A DNA stretch of 52,657 nt from Argonema antarcticum A004/B2 (GCF_023333585.1 NZ_JAIQZN010000053.1:1-52657); one strand, 5' to 3'. Positions 10,231 to 16,213 are shown, counted from the first letter of the stretch. Made by a program: numbers and translations. Notes: generated from the sequence alone by a model not told the origin.

Positions 10231-10480
10231 ATCTAGTTGCTTTTCTTGCCGAAATAATGCGAGTGATATCGTCTCTTTCAGTATGGACAATAGCAACGAC
10301 TTGCCCTTGCAACAAGGCAAGGGTAATGAAACGTTGCTCTCCATAACTAAAGCGATCGTCTTCAACAGTCACGATGTCTCCATCAAAAACTGCCGGAACA
10401 TCAACAAAGTCAATGCCGTGCTTGCGAAGATTAGCAAGTTGCTTGGCTTCATCCCACTCAAATTCGATAGCGCCATTGTA
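10193..10480 (-). CDS. BrnT-type ribonuclease toxin, start uncertain
   Basis: The frame reads IEFEWDEAKQLANLRKHGID, then FVDVPAVFDGDIVTVEDDRF, then SYGEQRFITLALLQGQVVAI and ends ISARKATRYEQRT. These are the BrnT hallmarks (FEWDExK, NxxKHG, RxISARxAxxxE). It overlaps brnA by 38 bp, as is normal. No ATG is in frame upstream of IEFEW; the frame stays open into a preceding fragment, so the toxin may use a rare start or be disrupted. Confidence 0.7.
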   Translation of the reverse strand, partial: YNGAIEFEWDEAKQLANLRKHGIDFVDVPAVFDGDIVTVEDDRFSYGEQRFITLALLQGQVVAIVHTERDDITRIISARKATRYEQRTYFEQISN

Positions 10481-10552
10481 ACTACAATTTGTCGTTACAG
10501 CAACTCGCCGCCAGTTAAAAGTTCCTCTGTATTATTGGTTTCATCTCAACCT

Positions 10553-10933
10553 CTAATTTCCACTTTCTCCCAGTACGATCGCTAAGACATCTTGCACCGA
10601 CACCCCGACGGCACGCGCCAACACGATCGCGTTTTTGATGACCCAGTACGGGGAACACAAATCGAACGGATCGCGGGGGTGCGTAGCGTTGTAGAGGCTC
10701 TGGAGGCAAACCTCCTCAAAGGCTTACTGGCACACCCTGACACGATCGCTAGAGTCGATCGCTTTGTGGTTCCGCGTGCGAACTCGATCGAATAGGTCAT
10801 GTCCCTTTTGCCACCTACTGCGATCGTTCACCAGTTCGACGACCCAGCCGTGCGACTCAGGGTCGGGAACGCGACCTTGGAACAGTTGCAGCAAAGCCAA
10901 AATGTCCGCCTGCATTGGCACTTCGTAGCCCAT
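10553..10933 (-). pseudogene. hypothetical gene with a single in-frame stop
   Basis: The frame starts MGYEVPMQADILALLQLFQG, runs to DSSDRVRVCQ, meets TAA (10724-10726), and continues in the same frame as AFEEVCLQSLYNATHPRDPF to IVLARAVGVSVQDVLAIVLG. The protein would be about 126 aa. The segment is clearly richer in G+C than its neighbours, suggesting recent transfer. No family recognised. Either a point nonsense mutation or a sequencing error explains it. Confidence 0.55.
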
Positions 10934-10977
10934 TAATACCTCTTACCGCCTAACTCCACATTGAACCCCACTCAGCA

Positions 10978-11026
10978 AGGTTGTAACATAAAAGACCAGG
11001 AATAACCCGATAATGTTTGACGTTCA
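10978..11026 (-). pseudogene. 3' fragment of a vapC gene
   Basis: The 49 bp match the last codons of vapC at 8805-8870 (NVKHYRVIPGLLMLQPY in place of NVKHYRVVPGLVMLQPY). It abuts the end of the acetyltransferase gene. It is a leftover of another copy of that toxin locus. Confidence 0.6.
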
Positions 11027-11662
11027 CACACAAATTTTTAATGCTTCAATATCTGCACCCACAATTTTCTCCAAATTTATCGTAATCTTTTCAATATCCC
11101 AATTCCACCAGGCAATTTCTAACAAAACATTGATTATTTCATCAGCAAAACGTTGCCGGATTACCTGTGCTGGATTCCCTCCCACAATAGTGTAAGGTTT
11201 AACATCTTTGGTAACTACAGACTTAGCAGCAATAATTGCCCCATCGCCAATTTTTACACCTGGCATAATCACAGCTTCATATCCAATCCACACATCATTC
11301 CCAATTACGGTATCGCCTTTAAAAGGTAATTCACTAAGCTCAGGTTTAACACGCTCCCAACCGTTACCAAAAATGTTAAATGGATAGGTAGAAAACCCAG
11401 ATATTTTATGATTTGCACCATTCATGATAAATTTTACATTTTTGGCTATAGCGCAGAATTTATCGATGATTAACTTGTCACCAATAAAGGGATAGTGATA
11501 AAGCACATTACGTTCAAAATATTCTGAATCTTCTGGATCGTCGTAATAAGTGTAGTCCCCAATGATAATATTAGGATTTGAAACAATATTTTTGATGAAA
11601 CAAACTTGAGGAAATCCCGCCATTGGATGTAAAACTTTCGGATCTGGATATTGCATCGCCAC
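11024..11662 (-). CDS. Vat/CatB-type left-handed beta-helix acetyltransferase
   Basis: 212 aa. Hexapeptide-repeat acyltransferase of the xenobiotic group: N-terminal MAMQYPDPKVLHPMAGFPQV and FIKNIVSNPNIIIGDYTYYDD, catalytic His in NGANHK, coil repeats VIGNDVWIGYEAVIMPGVKI, and YTIVGGNPAQVIR. Vat enzymes acetylate streptogramin A, which blocks the ribosomal peptidyl-transferase centre; CatB members act on chloramphenicol. The substrate cannot be told here. It ends the leftward tRNA-array region, 43 bp beyond a tRNA-like RNA, so it may be part of the same translation-protection neighbourhood; that link is inferred. Confidence 0.85.
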   Translation of the reverse strand: MAMQYPDPKVLHPMAGFPQVCFIKNIVSNPNIIIGDYTYYDDPEDSEYFERNVLYHYPFIGDKLIIDKFCAIAKNVKFIMNGANHKISGFSTYPFNIFGNGWERVKPELSELPFKGDTVIGNDVWIGYEAVIMPGVKIGDGAIIAAKSVVTKDVKPYTIVGGNPAQVIRQRFADEIINVLLEIAWWNWDIEKITINLEKIVGADIEALKICV

Positions 11663-11705
11663 ACCTCAAAATTGCAATTCATGGTCAATTATAAAATAAC
11701 AAAAA

Positions 11706-11963
11706 TGGAGAGGACGGGACTCGAACCCGCATCGACCGACAGCAACTTTTAGGAAACGCGCTTTCTTACTACCCGTAGGCAGATGGGAACTACCCCCATC
11801 TCGGACTATTAATTCCTTTCAGTGCCTCCGCAACCCGTTGCCCGTTTGCGGTTTCAGGGAACGTCGCGAAGCAACTTTTTACCCTACTCGGCAAACCCAG
11901 TCGTCCTTTTGAGAACCGTTTCCCTAGTTTCTACGGTGCCATTCCAATTTAGGCGACCTCCCC
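11706..11963 (-). ncRNA. 258-nt structured RNA closed by a tRNA-like domain, class unknown
   Basis: The ends form a tRNA-like domain: acceptor GGGGAGG/CCUCUCC, D arm GCC-UAAAUUGGAAU-GGC, stem ACCG/CGGU where the anticodon arm would be, and T arm GCGGG-UUCGAGU-CCCGU, followed by A and UUUUU. From the anticodon position a long helix (AGGGAAACG with CGUUUCCU, one bulge) leads to a 150-nt interior with hairpins GUUGC-UUC-GCGAC, CCGCAA/UUGCGG and GAUGGG-GGUAGUU-CCCAUC. The topology is like tmRNA, but there is no tag frame and the real ssrA is at 51226. A group I intron was considered and not supported. It might be another rRNA mimic (CUGAAAGGAAUUAAUAG resembles a conserved 16S stretch). Confidence 0.6.
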
Positions 11964-11979
11964 ATAACGCGATCATATT

Positions 11980-12180
11980 AATCCACCGGGAAGGTACTGC
12001 CCCTTCTACCTCTGCGTTAAGCTAACACGCATCTAATTCGGATATTTCTAATCCGGCAATCAAACCTTCAATTCCTCTCCCACTCCCCCACTCCCCCACT
12101 CTCCCACTCCCGCTAAACATACAAATTAAATGCGTAGCAGCTTATCAGCACAGCGCCTCGCTTCTCGGCTTCCGGTGGAT
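11980..12180 (-). pseudogene. Ile(GAU)-like tRNA element split by an insertion, copy 1
   Basis: 11980-12019 and 12143-12180 together give the same sequence as the intact element at 13374-13444 with one change. The 123-bp insert sits in the anticodon loop. The downstream flank still carries AAAGGAAGATG, the 3' end of the tRNA-Ser found beside copy 2, so a block of the array was duplicated and later broken. Confidence 0.65.
12018..12144. mobile_element. MITE-like insertion in the anticodon loop of the Ile-like element
   Basis: The ends TTAAGCTAACACGCATCTAA and the complement of TTAAATGCGTAGCAGCTTA form imperfect terminal inverted repeats of about 20 bp, and TTA is duplicated at the target. The interior has a C-rich CTCCCACTCCCC repeat and a CCGGAT...ATCCGG hairpin. 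No coding sequence. Confidence 0.6.
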
Positions 12181-12208
12181 AAAGGAAGATGTGGTAACTC
12201 GACTGGTA

Positions 12209-12817
12209 CTATGGCTGTAACTGCGATCGCATAAAACCATAACCATGATCGAATCGCGATATCATCCGGCAATTGTAATTATTTAGTTCCTCAACAATAT
12301 CAGGATTATCAAAATCTCTGGAGTTCCGGTTAAGAAAACAAGCTACTGAGGGATGATACTGACGAAGGTGAGCAATAACTGACGCATAAATAAGAGCATC
12401 CTGTGGTTTTAAGTTGTAAGGAGCTTCATACGTTGCTGCTTCGGAAATGATATCAACAGTAAGCGCAATCACTTCTGCACTATTGAGCAAACGATCGCGA
12501 TACTGCACGAAACGTTGGCGTTCCTCCTCATTACTTTGAACTAGCAAACTTGCGATCTCTTGGATACTACGAATACGAGCCGTATAGGATGCTGTGCGTA
12601 TTAATTGACTGAGTTCTGTATTAAGCAATTGCTGAATATTTCTACGATTCTTTGCCTGACGGCTTAATTTTTCGTGAGGTTCAGCCAAACTATATGCTGG
12701 TATGACAAGCTTTGCACGTCCGGCTTCGCAAATTTGCAAAATCTGTTCGCAGCTTTCCCATTGCTCCTGCTGAAAAACTAACTCCAAGACAAAATTAGTT
12801 TCAACGTAAATATTCAC
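12209..12817 (-). CDS. PIN-domain protein
   Basis: 202 aa. The N-terminus MNIYVETNFVLELVFQQEQW has the PIN pattern with Glu-Thr-Asn in place of Asp-Thr-Asn. Further motifs are PAYSLAEPHEKL, LKPQDALIYASVIAHL and FLNRNSRDF. Longer than VapC toxins. It overlaps the upstream gene by ATGA, so the two form a translationally coupled pair. The pair lies between the two copies of the Ile-like element, as an insertion into the tRNA array. PIN enzymes are RNases, so processing or cleavage of array RNAs is conceivable; there is no direct evidence. Confidence 0.75.
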   Translation of the reverse strand: MNIYVETNFVLELVFQQEQWESCEQILQICEAGRAKLVIPAYSLAEPHEKLSRQAKNRRNIQQLLNTELSQLIRTASYTARIRSIQEIASLLVQSNEEERQRFVQYRDRLLNSAEVIALTVDIISEAATYEAPYNLKPQDALIYASVIAHLRQYHPSVACFLNRNSRDFDNPDIVEELNNYNCRMISRFDHGYGFMRSQLQP

Positions 12818-13293
12818 GCAACAGCCTCGTGGTGTAAACTACCTCCAGCAATAGCAGCATAAAGACCAGAATCAATTAGCCATCGCTGAGATTCATCTGC
12901 CCCATTAGGTAGTTCTCTTGAAAAAATGATGCTTGTAAGCCAAGATGAAAAAATTAATTCAAGACTTTCCGCGCTTATTTTTTGCTCACTCTTGATACCA
13001 GCTTTCTCAAAATAAGGCTGAAAAATAGGACGTGCATCAATAGCATAAGTAGGTTCACTTTCATCCAGTCTTGCTTCCTTACCAGCCCACAAATAAATCC
13101 GATCGGGAAACACCATCAGGAAATAAGGGACTTTTGGAAAAACTCCATGAGCAAGAATATTTCGACGAAATTTTGCTACCCACTCTGGCGAAGTATGAAG
13201 CTTACTCTTGATTTCAACCACAAGTATCAGTTGACCTTCACAGTCATAACCTGCCAAACCCCAGACAGTAATTCGTTGACTTTGTGTGGGCAT
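12814..13293 (-). CDS. hypothetical protein with a nuclease-like VVEIKSK motif
   Basis: 159 aa. WGLAGYDCEGQLILVVEIKS, then KLHTSPEWVAKFRRNILAHG, then VFPKVPYFLMVFPDRIYLWA. The QLILVVEIKSK strand followed by a helix resembles the D-ExK core of restriction-like nucleases or a related non-catalytic fold. It is the first gene of a two-gene unit with the PIN protein and overlaps it by 4 bp. The family is common in cyanobacteria next to PIN genes as far as I recall; function unknown. Confidence 0.65.
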   Translation of the reverse strand: MPTQSQRITVWGLAGYDCEGQLILVVEIKSKLHTSPEWVAKFRRNILAHGVFPKVPYFLMVFPDRIYLWAGKEARLDESEPTYAIDARPIFQPYFEKAGIKSEQKISAESLELIFSSWLTSIIFSRELPNGADESQRWLIDSGLYAAIAGGSLHHEAVA

Positions 13294-13373
13294 AGTTCAA
13301 AATTTGACTCAATACCACTATTTTGGCGCACAATTTCATTCCTCTAGCATAAAGCCATATACTTACGATCGAT

Positions 13374-13444
13374 CCACCGGGAAGGTACTGCCCCTTCTAC
13401 CTCTGCGTTATCAGCACAGTGCCTCGCTTCTCGGCTTCCGGTGG
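13374..13444 (-). tRNA. non-canonical Ile(GAU)-like tRNA, copy 2
   Basis: Acceptor CCACCGG/CCGGUGG (9 bp counting flanking AU pairs), D-type arm GCC-GAGAAGCGA-GGC, anticodon arm CUGUG-CUGAUAA-CGCAG (U33, anticodon GAU), variable AGGUA, fifth arm GAAGG-GGCAGUA-CCUUC. The D loop lacks GG and the T loop lacks UUCRA, so the normal elbow cannot form. It is the only Ile-type element in the array and is followed by a tRNA-Ser. It may be a degenerate tRNA or a designed variant. Confidence 0.55.
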
Positions 13445-13449
13445 ATAAA

Positions 13450-13531
13450 GGAAGATGGAGGGATCGAACCCCCAGGTGTTACCCTGCCCTGGTTTTCAAG
13501 ACCAGTTGCCGTCCATTCAGCGGCATCTTCC
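13450..13531 (-). tRNA. tRNA-Ser(UGA)
   Basis: Class II cloverleaf: GGAAGAU/AUCUUCC, anticodon arm CUGGU-CUUGAAA-ACCAG, long variable arm, T loop UUCGAUC. The discriminator base is U instead of the usual G of Ser tRNAs, which could affect charging. No CCA is encoded. Confidence 0.85.
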
Positions 13532-13536
13532 ATAAG

Positions 13537-13611
13537 GGTATCTGACGGGAGTCGAACCCGCTATGACTGGTTCCACAAACCAGCGCCGCCACCGCTTTGG
13601 CTTCAGACACC
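13537..13611 (-). tRNA. tRNA-His(GUG)
   Basis: GGUGUCU/AGAUACC, D arm GCC...GGUGGC..., anticodon arm CUGGU-UUGUGGA-ACCAG, T arm GCGGG-UUCGACU-CCCGU, discriminator C as expected for His. No CCA encoded. Confidence 0.9.
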
Positions 13612-13617
13612 ATCAGT

Positions 13618-13689
13618 GGATCTGGTGGGGGTCGAACCCACAGCCTCTTCTTTGCAAGAGAAGCGTTCTCCCATTGGAACTACAGACCC
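13618..13689 (-). tRNA. tRNA-Ala(UGC)
   Basis: GGGUCUG/CAGAUCC with one G-U, D arm GUUC...GAAC, anticodon arm CUUCU-CUUGCAA-AGAAG, T loop UUCGACC, discriminator A. The typical Ala G3-U70 pair is present as the third acceptor pair. Confidence 0.9.
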
Positions 13690-13712
13690 ATGTTTTAGCG
13701 ATCGCACTTAGG

Positions 13713-13930
13713 TAAAATAGCGTGCAAGTTACCAGAGCATTTTGCGTTTTCTCAGCTACTAGAGGGACTCCGCCGATGAGTTGTTACACACTCTTTAAAG
13801 GATGGCTACCTCCAAGCCCACCTATCGGGTTCTTTGCACTCCCCGTTTGCACACGCCCACTGCTTTTTGACAGTGTTACTTTTCCTCTCGTACTAAAGTA
13901 TGTAGGCTCTCGGAAGTTAGGGCACGCTGT
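13713..13930 (-). ncRNA. Y-like RNA carrying sarcin-ricin loop and GTPase-associated-centre mimics
   Basis: Outer helix AGCGUGC/GCACGCU plus U-run, loop CCUAACUU against GUAACUU, stem GAGAGC/GCUCUG, box GCCUACAUAC: the same frame as the RNAs of cassette A. Insert part 1 (about 13878-13897): ACUUU-AGUACGAGAGGA-AAAGU, the complete universal sarcin-ricin sequence on a 5-bp stem. Insert part 2 (13766-13821): GGGCUUGGAGGUAGCCAUC, then CUUUAAAGAGUGUGUAACA, then ACUCAU, matching the 58-nt L11-binding domain (E. coli 1051-1108) nearly base for base. A1067 is G and A1095 is kept. Between them are CACUG/CAGUG and GGGCGUGUGC hairpins of unknown origin. It sits between tRNA-Ala and tRNA-Arg. Confidence 0.9.
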
Positions 13931-14009
13931 AAAATGCGATATGCCATTGGTGCAAAAATTAATAAATCAATTTAACTCACCTCTTTTAAACAAAACTAAA
14001 GTTTCCAGC

Positions 14010-14081
14010 GGGAATGGTAGGACTTGAACCCACACAAATCGGTTTAGAGGACCGATGCCCAATCCTTTAGGCGACACTCCC
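14010..14081 (-). tRNA. tRNA-Arg(UCU) with C33
   Basis: GGGAGUG/CAUUCCC, D arm GCC-UAAAGGAUUG-GGC, anticodon arm UCGGU-CCUCUAA-ACCGA, T arm GUGGG-UUCAAGU-CCUAC, discriminator G. Base 33 is C instead of the near-universal U. Confidence 0.85.
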
Positions 14082-14092
14082 ATAAATTTGGT

Positions 14093-14163
14093 AGTCCTGA
14101 CAGGATTTGAACCTGCAACACCTTGCTTGTAAGGCAAATGCTCTACCATTGAGCTACAGGACT
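14093..14163 (-). tRNA. tRNA-Val(UAC)
   Basis: AGUCCUG/CAGGACU, D arm GCUC-AAUGGUA-GAGC, anticodon arm UUUGC-CUUACAA-GCAAG, T arm GCAGG-UUCAAAU-CCUGU, discriminator A. Confidence 0.9.
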
Positions 14164-14172
14164 GAGAACAGC

Positions 14173-14244
14173 GAGAGTAGTAGGACTCGAACCTACAACC
14201 TTCAGGGTCGAAACCTGAAACTCTATCCATTGAGCTATACTCCC
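14173..14244 (-). tRNA. tRNA-Arg(UCG)
   Basis: GGGAGUA/UACUCUC, D arm GCUC-AAUGGAUA-GAGU, anticodon arm UCAGG-UUUCGAC-CCUGA, T arm GUAGG-UUCGAGU-CCUAC, discriminator G. Confidence 0.9.
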
Positions 14245-14257
14245 AAATAGTTCTGAA

Positions 14258-14328
14258 GCGGATGACGGGACTCGAACCCATGCGCTGAGACTGGCAGACT
14301 CAGATGCTAGCCACTACATCACACCCGC
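14258..14328 (-). tRNA. tRNA-Gly(GCC)
   Basis: GCGGGUG/CAUCCGC, loop CUGCCAG with anticodon GCC, T arm AUGGG-UUCGAGU-CCCGU, discriminator U. The innermost anticodon-stem pair is U-U and the outer end is extended by a C-G pair. Confidence 0.8.
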
Positions 14329-14338
14329 ATTTTTGAAA

Positions 14339-14408
14339 GCGGACAACGAGGATCGAACTCGTGCCTAGAGCTTGGAAGACTCAGATGCTACCGCTACACC
14401 ATATCCGC
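14339..14408 (-). tRNA. tRNA-Gly(UCC)
   Basis: GCGGAUA/UGUCCGC, D arm GUGU-AGCGGUA-GCAU, anticodon loop CUUCCAA, T arm ACGAG-UUCGAUC-CUCGU, discriminator U. The anticodon stem has a weak outer pair. Confidence 0.8.
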
Positions 14409-14485
14409 ATATTTGAAAAGATTAGAATGCCGATTGCTCAGCCAGTGGAAACCTCAAGGTTTTATGGAACCTATAAAATTAACAA
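14409..14485. other. 77-bp spacer between tRNAs, no cloverleaf seen
   Basis: The gap has the length of a tRNA and small stems (GGUU...ACC, GCUGAGCAAUCGGC) but no T loop or acceptor pairing. It could be the remnant of a decayed tRNA; nothing firm can be called. Confidence 0.4.
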
Positions 14486-14556
14486 GCAGATGGTGAGAGT
14501 CGAACTCACAAGAAAGCTTTACAAGAGCTTCATGTTGCCAGTTACATCACACCTGC
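14486..14556 (-). tRNA. tRNA-Thr(UGU)
   Basis: GCAGGUG/CAUCUGC, D arm AUGU-AACUGGCA-ACAU, anticodon arm AAGCU-CUUGUAA-AGCUU, T arm GUGAG-UUCGACU-CUCAC, discriminator U. Confidence 0.88.
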
Positions 14557-14566
14557 ATTTTTGAGA

Positions 14567-14636
14567 GCAGAAGGCGGGATTTGAACCCACATCGACGGCA
14601 TACCACACCCTTATGTTGCCGTTACACCACATCTGC
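14567..14636 (-). tRNA. tRNA-Thr(GGU), weakened stems
   Basis: GCAGAUG/CUUCUGC with a U-U mismatch, D arm GUGU-AACGGCA-ACAU, anticodon loop GUGGUAU on a stem with a G-G mismatch, T arm GUGGG-UUCAAAU-CCCGC. The combined mismatches make function less certain than for its neighbours. Confidence 0.7.
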
Positions 14637-14646
14637 ATTATTTGGA

Positions 14647-14717
14647 GCAAGCGGCGAGATTTGAACTCGCAAGAAAGCTTTACGAAAGCCTTATGTTACC
14701 CATTACATCACACCTGC
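14647..14717 (-). tRNA. tRNA-Thr(CGU)
   Basis: GCAGGUG/CGCUUGC, D arm AUGU-AAUGGGUA-ACAU, anticodon arm AGGCU-UUCGUAA-AGCUU, T arm GCGAG-UUCAAAU-CUCGC, discriminator U. It is closely similar to the Thr(UGU) gene, suggesting tandem duplication. Confidence 0.85.
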
Positions 14718-14721
14718 ATTT

Positions 14722-14798
14722 TGGTGACGGGGGCAAGATTTGAACTTGCCGATGTTCAGGGTATGAACCTGACGAGCCGCCATTGCTCCATCCCCGCG
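14722..14798 (-). tRNA. initiator-like tRNA-fMet(CAU)
   Basis: CGCGGGG/CCCCGUC leaves bases 1 and 72 unpaired (C-C), a hallmark of bacterial initiators. D arm GGAGC...GCUCG, anticodon arm UCAGG-UUCAUAC-CCUGA, T arm GCAAG-UUCAAAU-CUUGC. It is the only ordinary tRNA of the array with CCA encoded. Confidence 0.88.
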
Positions 14799-14808
14799 TT
14801 GGCACCAA

Positions 14809-14883
<75 letters not shown>

Positions 14884-14966
14884 ACAAAAGTTTAAAGTAT
14901 GAAGGATAAAGGTTGAAAAAATATCTTTATCCTTCTTTAAATCAATTCAATTAAGGTAAACCTTTT

Positions 14967-15275
14967 TTATTTTTGCCGATGAACTGTTATCCGCTTACCG
15001 GGGTCTTGCTTCTTGACCCAAGCAAGGAATTTCTGCATCTGAGGTTCGTTTCTCAGTTTTTCCGGGGTGTTTAGTTCGTTGGCAAGATACTTGTTGTCAA
15101 ATAAAACGTGGATTTGGCGATGGCAAGCCGAACAAATATCGATCGTTGGGCTTGTTTCTACTTTCTGGCGTTTGGTGCTTTGTCTGGGAACTAAGTGATG
15201 GGCGGTTAAACGTTCCATCTCTCTTTCGCAGAGTTCACAGGGCAGTGTTTGTTTTGACAGAACTTTGAAAGTCAT
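14967..15275 (-). CDS. HNH endonuclease in the tRNA array
   Basis: 102 aa. CELCEREMERLTAHHLVPRQ, then CSACHRQIHVLFDNKYLANE: two Cys pairs holding zinc, the AHHLVP histidines and the final IHxLF helix of the HNH fold. Small stand-alone HNH nucleases often behave as homing or self-mobilising elements. It lies in the only long gap of the tRNA run, on the same strand as the tRNAs, 84 and 78 bp from them, so it probably entered the array or helped to move it. Confidence 0.85.
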   Translation of the reverse strand: MTFKVLSKQTLPCELCEREMERLTAHHLVPRQSTKRQKVETSPTIDICSACHRQIHVLFDNKYLANELNTPEKLRNEPQMQKFLAWVKKQDPGKRITVHRQK

Positions 15276-15352
15276 CGTTTCGCAGATTTCGGAATTGCGA
15301 TCGCTTCCCAGACATTTTCACTTTCTTACTCTCCTCATTTTAGTAAATTTAT

Positions 15353-15424
15353 GGGGTATACAGGAGTCGAACCTATCTGAGTCAGATTAAAAGTCTGATG
15401 CACTAGCCGCTATGCCAATACCCC
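15353..15424 (-). tRNA. tRNA-Lys(UUU)
   Basis: GGGGUAU/AUACCCC, D arm GCAU-AGCGGCUA-GUGC, anticodon arm UCAGA-CUUUUAA-UCUGA, T arm AUAGG-UUCGACU-CCUGU, discriminator A. Confidence 0.9.
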
Positions 15425-15459
15425 ATACACAAGATAGCCCCATATCACAGGGGCAAAGT

Positions 15460-15531
15460 CGGGATGGTTGGATTTGAACCAACGACTCCATGCTCCCAAA
15501 GCATGGCTTCTGGCCGCTGAATTACACCCCG
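15460..15531 (-). tRNA. tRNA-Pro(UGG)
   Basis: CGGGGUG/CAUCCCG with the Pro-type C1-G72 pair, anticodon arm CAUGC-UUUGGGA-GCAUG, T arm GUUGG-UUCAAAU-CCAAC, discriminator A. Confidence 0.92.
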
Positions 15532-15536
15532 TTGAT

Positions 15537-15613
15537 GCTCCTGGTGGGACTCGAACCCACAATTTAAAAACAAATTTTAAGTTTGCCGCGTCTACCAATT
15601 GCACCACAGGAGC
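15537..15613 (-). tRNA. tRNA-Leu(UAA)
   Basis: GCUCCUG/CAGGAGC, D arm GUGC...UUGGUAG...ACGC, anticodon arm GCAAA-CUUAAAA-UUUGU, variable region of about nine nt, T arm GUGGG-UUCGAGU-CCCAC, discriminator A. No group I intron is present, unlike the chromosomal Leu(UAA) gene of many cyanobacteria. Confidence 0.85.
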
Positions 15614-15623
15614 GAACTTTGGT

Positions 15624-15696
15624 ACTCCTAGTGAGATTTGAACTCACACATGACTGTTTTTGAGACAGCCGCCTCTTCCAGTTGGGCTACAGGAGC
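15624..15696 (-). tRNA. class I tRNA with CAA (Leu) anticodon
   Basis: GCUCCUG/UAGGAGU, D arm GCC-CAACUGGAAGA-GGC, anticodon arm GCUGU-CUCAAAA-ACAGU, variable CAUGU, T arm GUGAG-UUCAAAU-CUCAC, discriminator A. Same D-arm type as the UAG tRNA at 14809; again a Leu anticodon without a long variable arm. Confidence 0.82.
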
Positions 15697-15706
15697 AAAA
15701 TTTGGC

Positions 15707-15778
15707 TGCCCCGCCAGGGTTTGAACCTGGAATCTTCGCGTTCAAGGCGCGAAATGTTGCCAGTTACACCACAGGGCA
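15707..15778 (-). tRNA. tRNA-Gln(UUG) with C33
   Basis: UGCCCUG/CGGGGCA, D arm GUGU-AACUGGCA-ACAU, anticodon arm UCGCG-CCUUGAA-CGCGA, T arm CCAGG-UUCAAAC-CCUGG, discriminator G. U1-A72 suits Gln. Base 33 is C. Confidence 0.87.
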
Positions 15779-15787
15779 ATGATTGGC

Positions 15788-15860
15788 TGCCGGGGCAGGG
15801 CTTGAACCTGCAATCTCATGGGTCAGGGCCATGCGACTTTACCGATTCGTCTACCCGGCA
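15788..15860 (-). tRNA. tRNA-Gln(CUG) with C33
   Basis: UGCCGGG/CCCGGCA, D arm GAC-GAAUCGGUAAA-GUC, anticodon arm CAUGG-CCCUGAC-CCAUG, T arm GCAGG-UUCAAGC-CCUGC, discriminator G. Base 33 is C, as in the other Gln gene. Confidence 0.87.
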
Positions 15861-15874
15861 ATAAAATGAATGGC

Positions 15875-15945
<71 letters not shown>

Positions 15946-15953
15946 ATGCCAGC

Positions 15954-16026
15954 CCCCCAGGTCAGTATCGAACTGACGACCTCTTGTTCTTCAAACAAGC
16001 GCTGCTACCAACTGAGCTACCGGGGG
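15954..16026 (-). tRNA. tRNA-Phe(GAA)
   Basis: CCCCCGG/CUGGGGG, D arm GCUC-AGUUGGUAGC-AGC, anticodon arm CUUGU-UUGAAGA-ACAAG, T arm GUCAG-UUCGAUA-CUGAC, discriminator G (A is usual for Phe). Confidence 0.87.
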
Positions 16027-16033
16027 ATAAAAC

Positions 16034-16119
16034 GGAGAGGGAGGGATTTGAACCCTCGACGGTTATTACACCGCTCTTTCTTAGCAGGAAAGCGCCTTAA
16101 GCCACTCGGCCACCTCTCC
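16034..16119 (-). tRNA. tRNA-Ser(GCU)
   Basis: GGAGAGG/CCUCUCC, D arm GCC-GAGUGGCUUAA-GGC, anticodon arm CUUUC-CUGCUAA-GAAAG, long variable arm GCGGU/ACCGU, T arm GAGGG-UUCAAAU-CCCUC, discriminator G. Confidence 0.93.
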
Positions 16120-16123
16120 ACAA

Positions 16124-16205
16124 TGGGTCGGGCAAGATTTGAACTTGCAACGCTTTAAGCTACTGTTTTACAGACAGATACCTACGCCAATAGGTGAGCC
16201 AACCC
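16124..16205 (-). tRNA. tRNA-Tyr(GUA)
   Basis: GGGUUGG/CCGACCC, D arm ACC-UAUUGGCGUA-GGU, anticodon arm UCUGU-CUGUAAA-ACAGU, class II variable arm AGCUUAAAGCGU, T arm GCAAG-UUCAAAU-CUUGC, discriminator A at 16124. Confidence 0.88.
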
Positions 16206-16213
16206 AGAATGAT

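Noticed and set aside
11706-11963. Group I intron in a tRNA gene
   Set aside because: AAUUAAUAGUCC and GGGAAAC look like S and P elements, but a Q element and a properly placed R are lacking, and the exon ends do not restore an anticodon stem.
13286-14027. Plus-strand frames across tRNA genes and the SRL/GAC RNA
   Set aside because: They translate antisense tRNA sequence; similar frames occur over every tRNA cluster.
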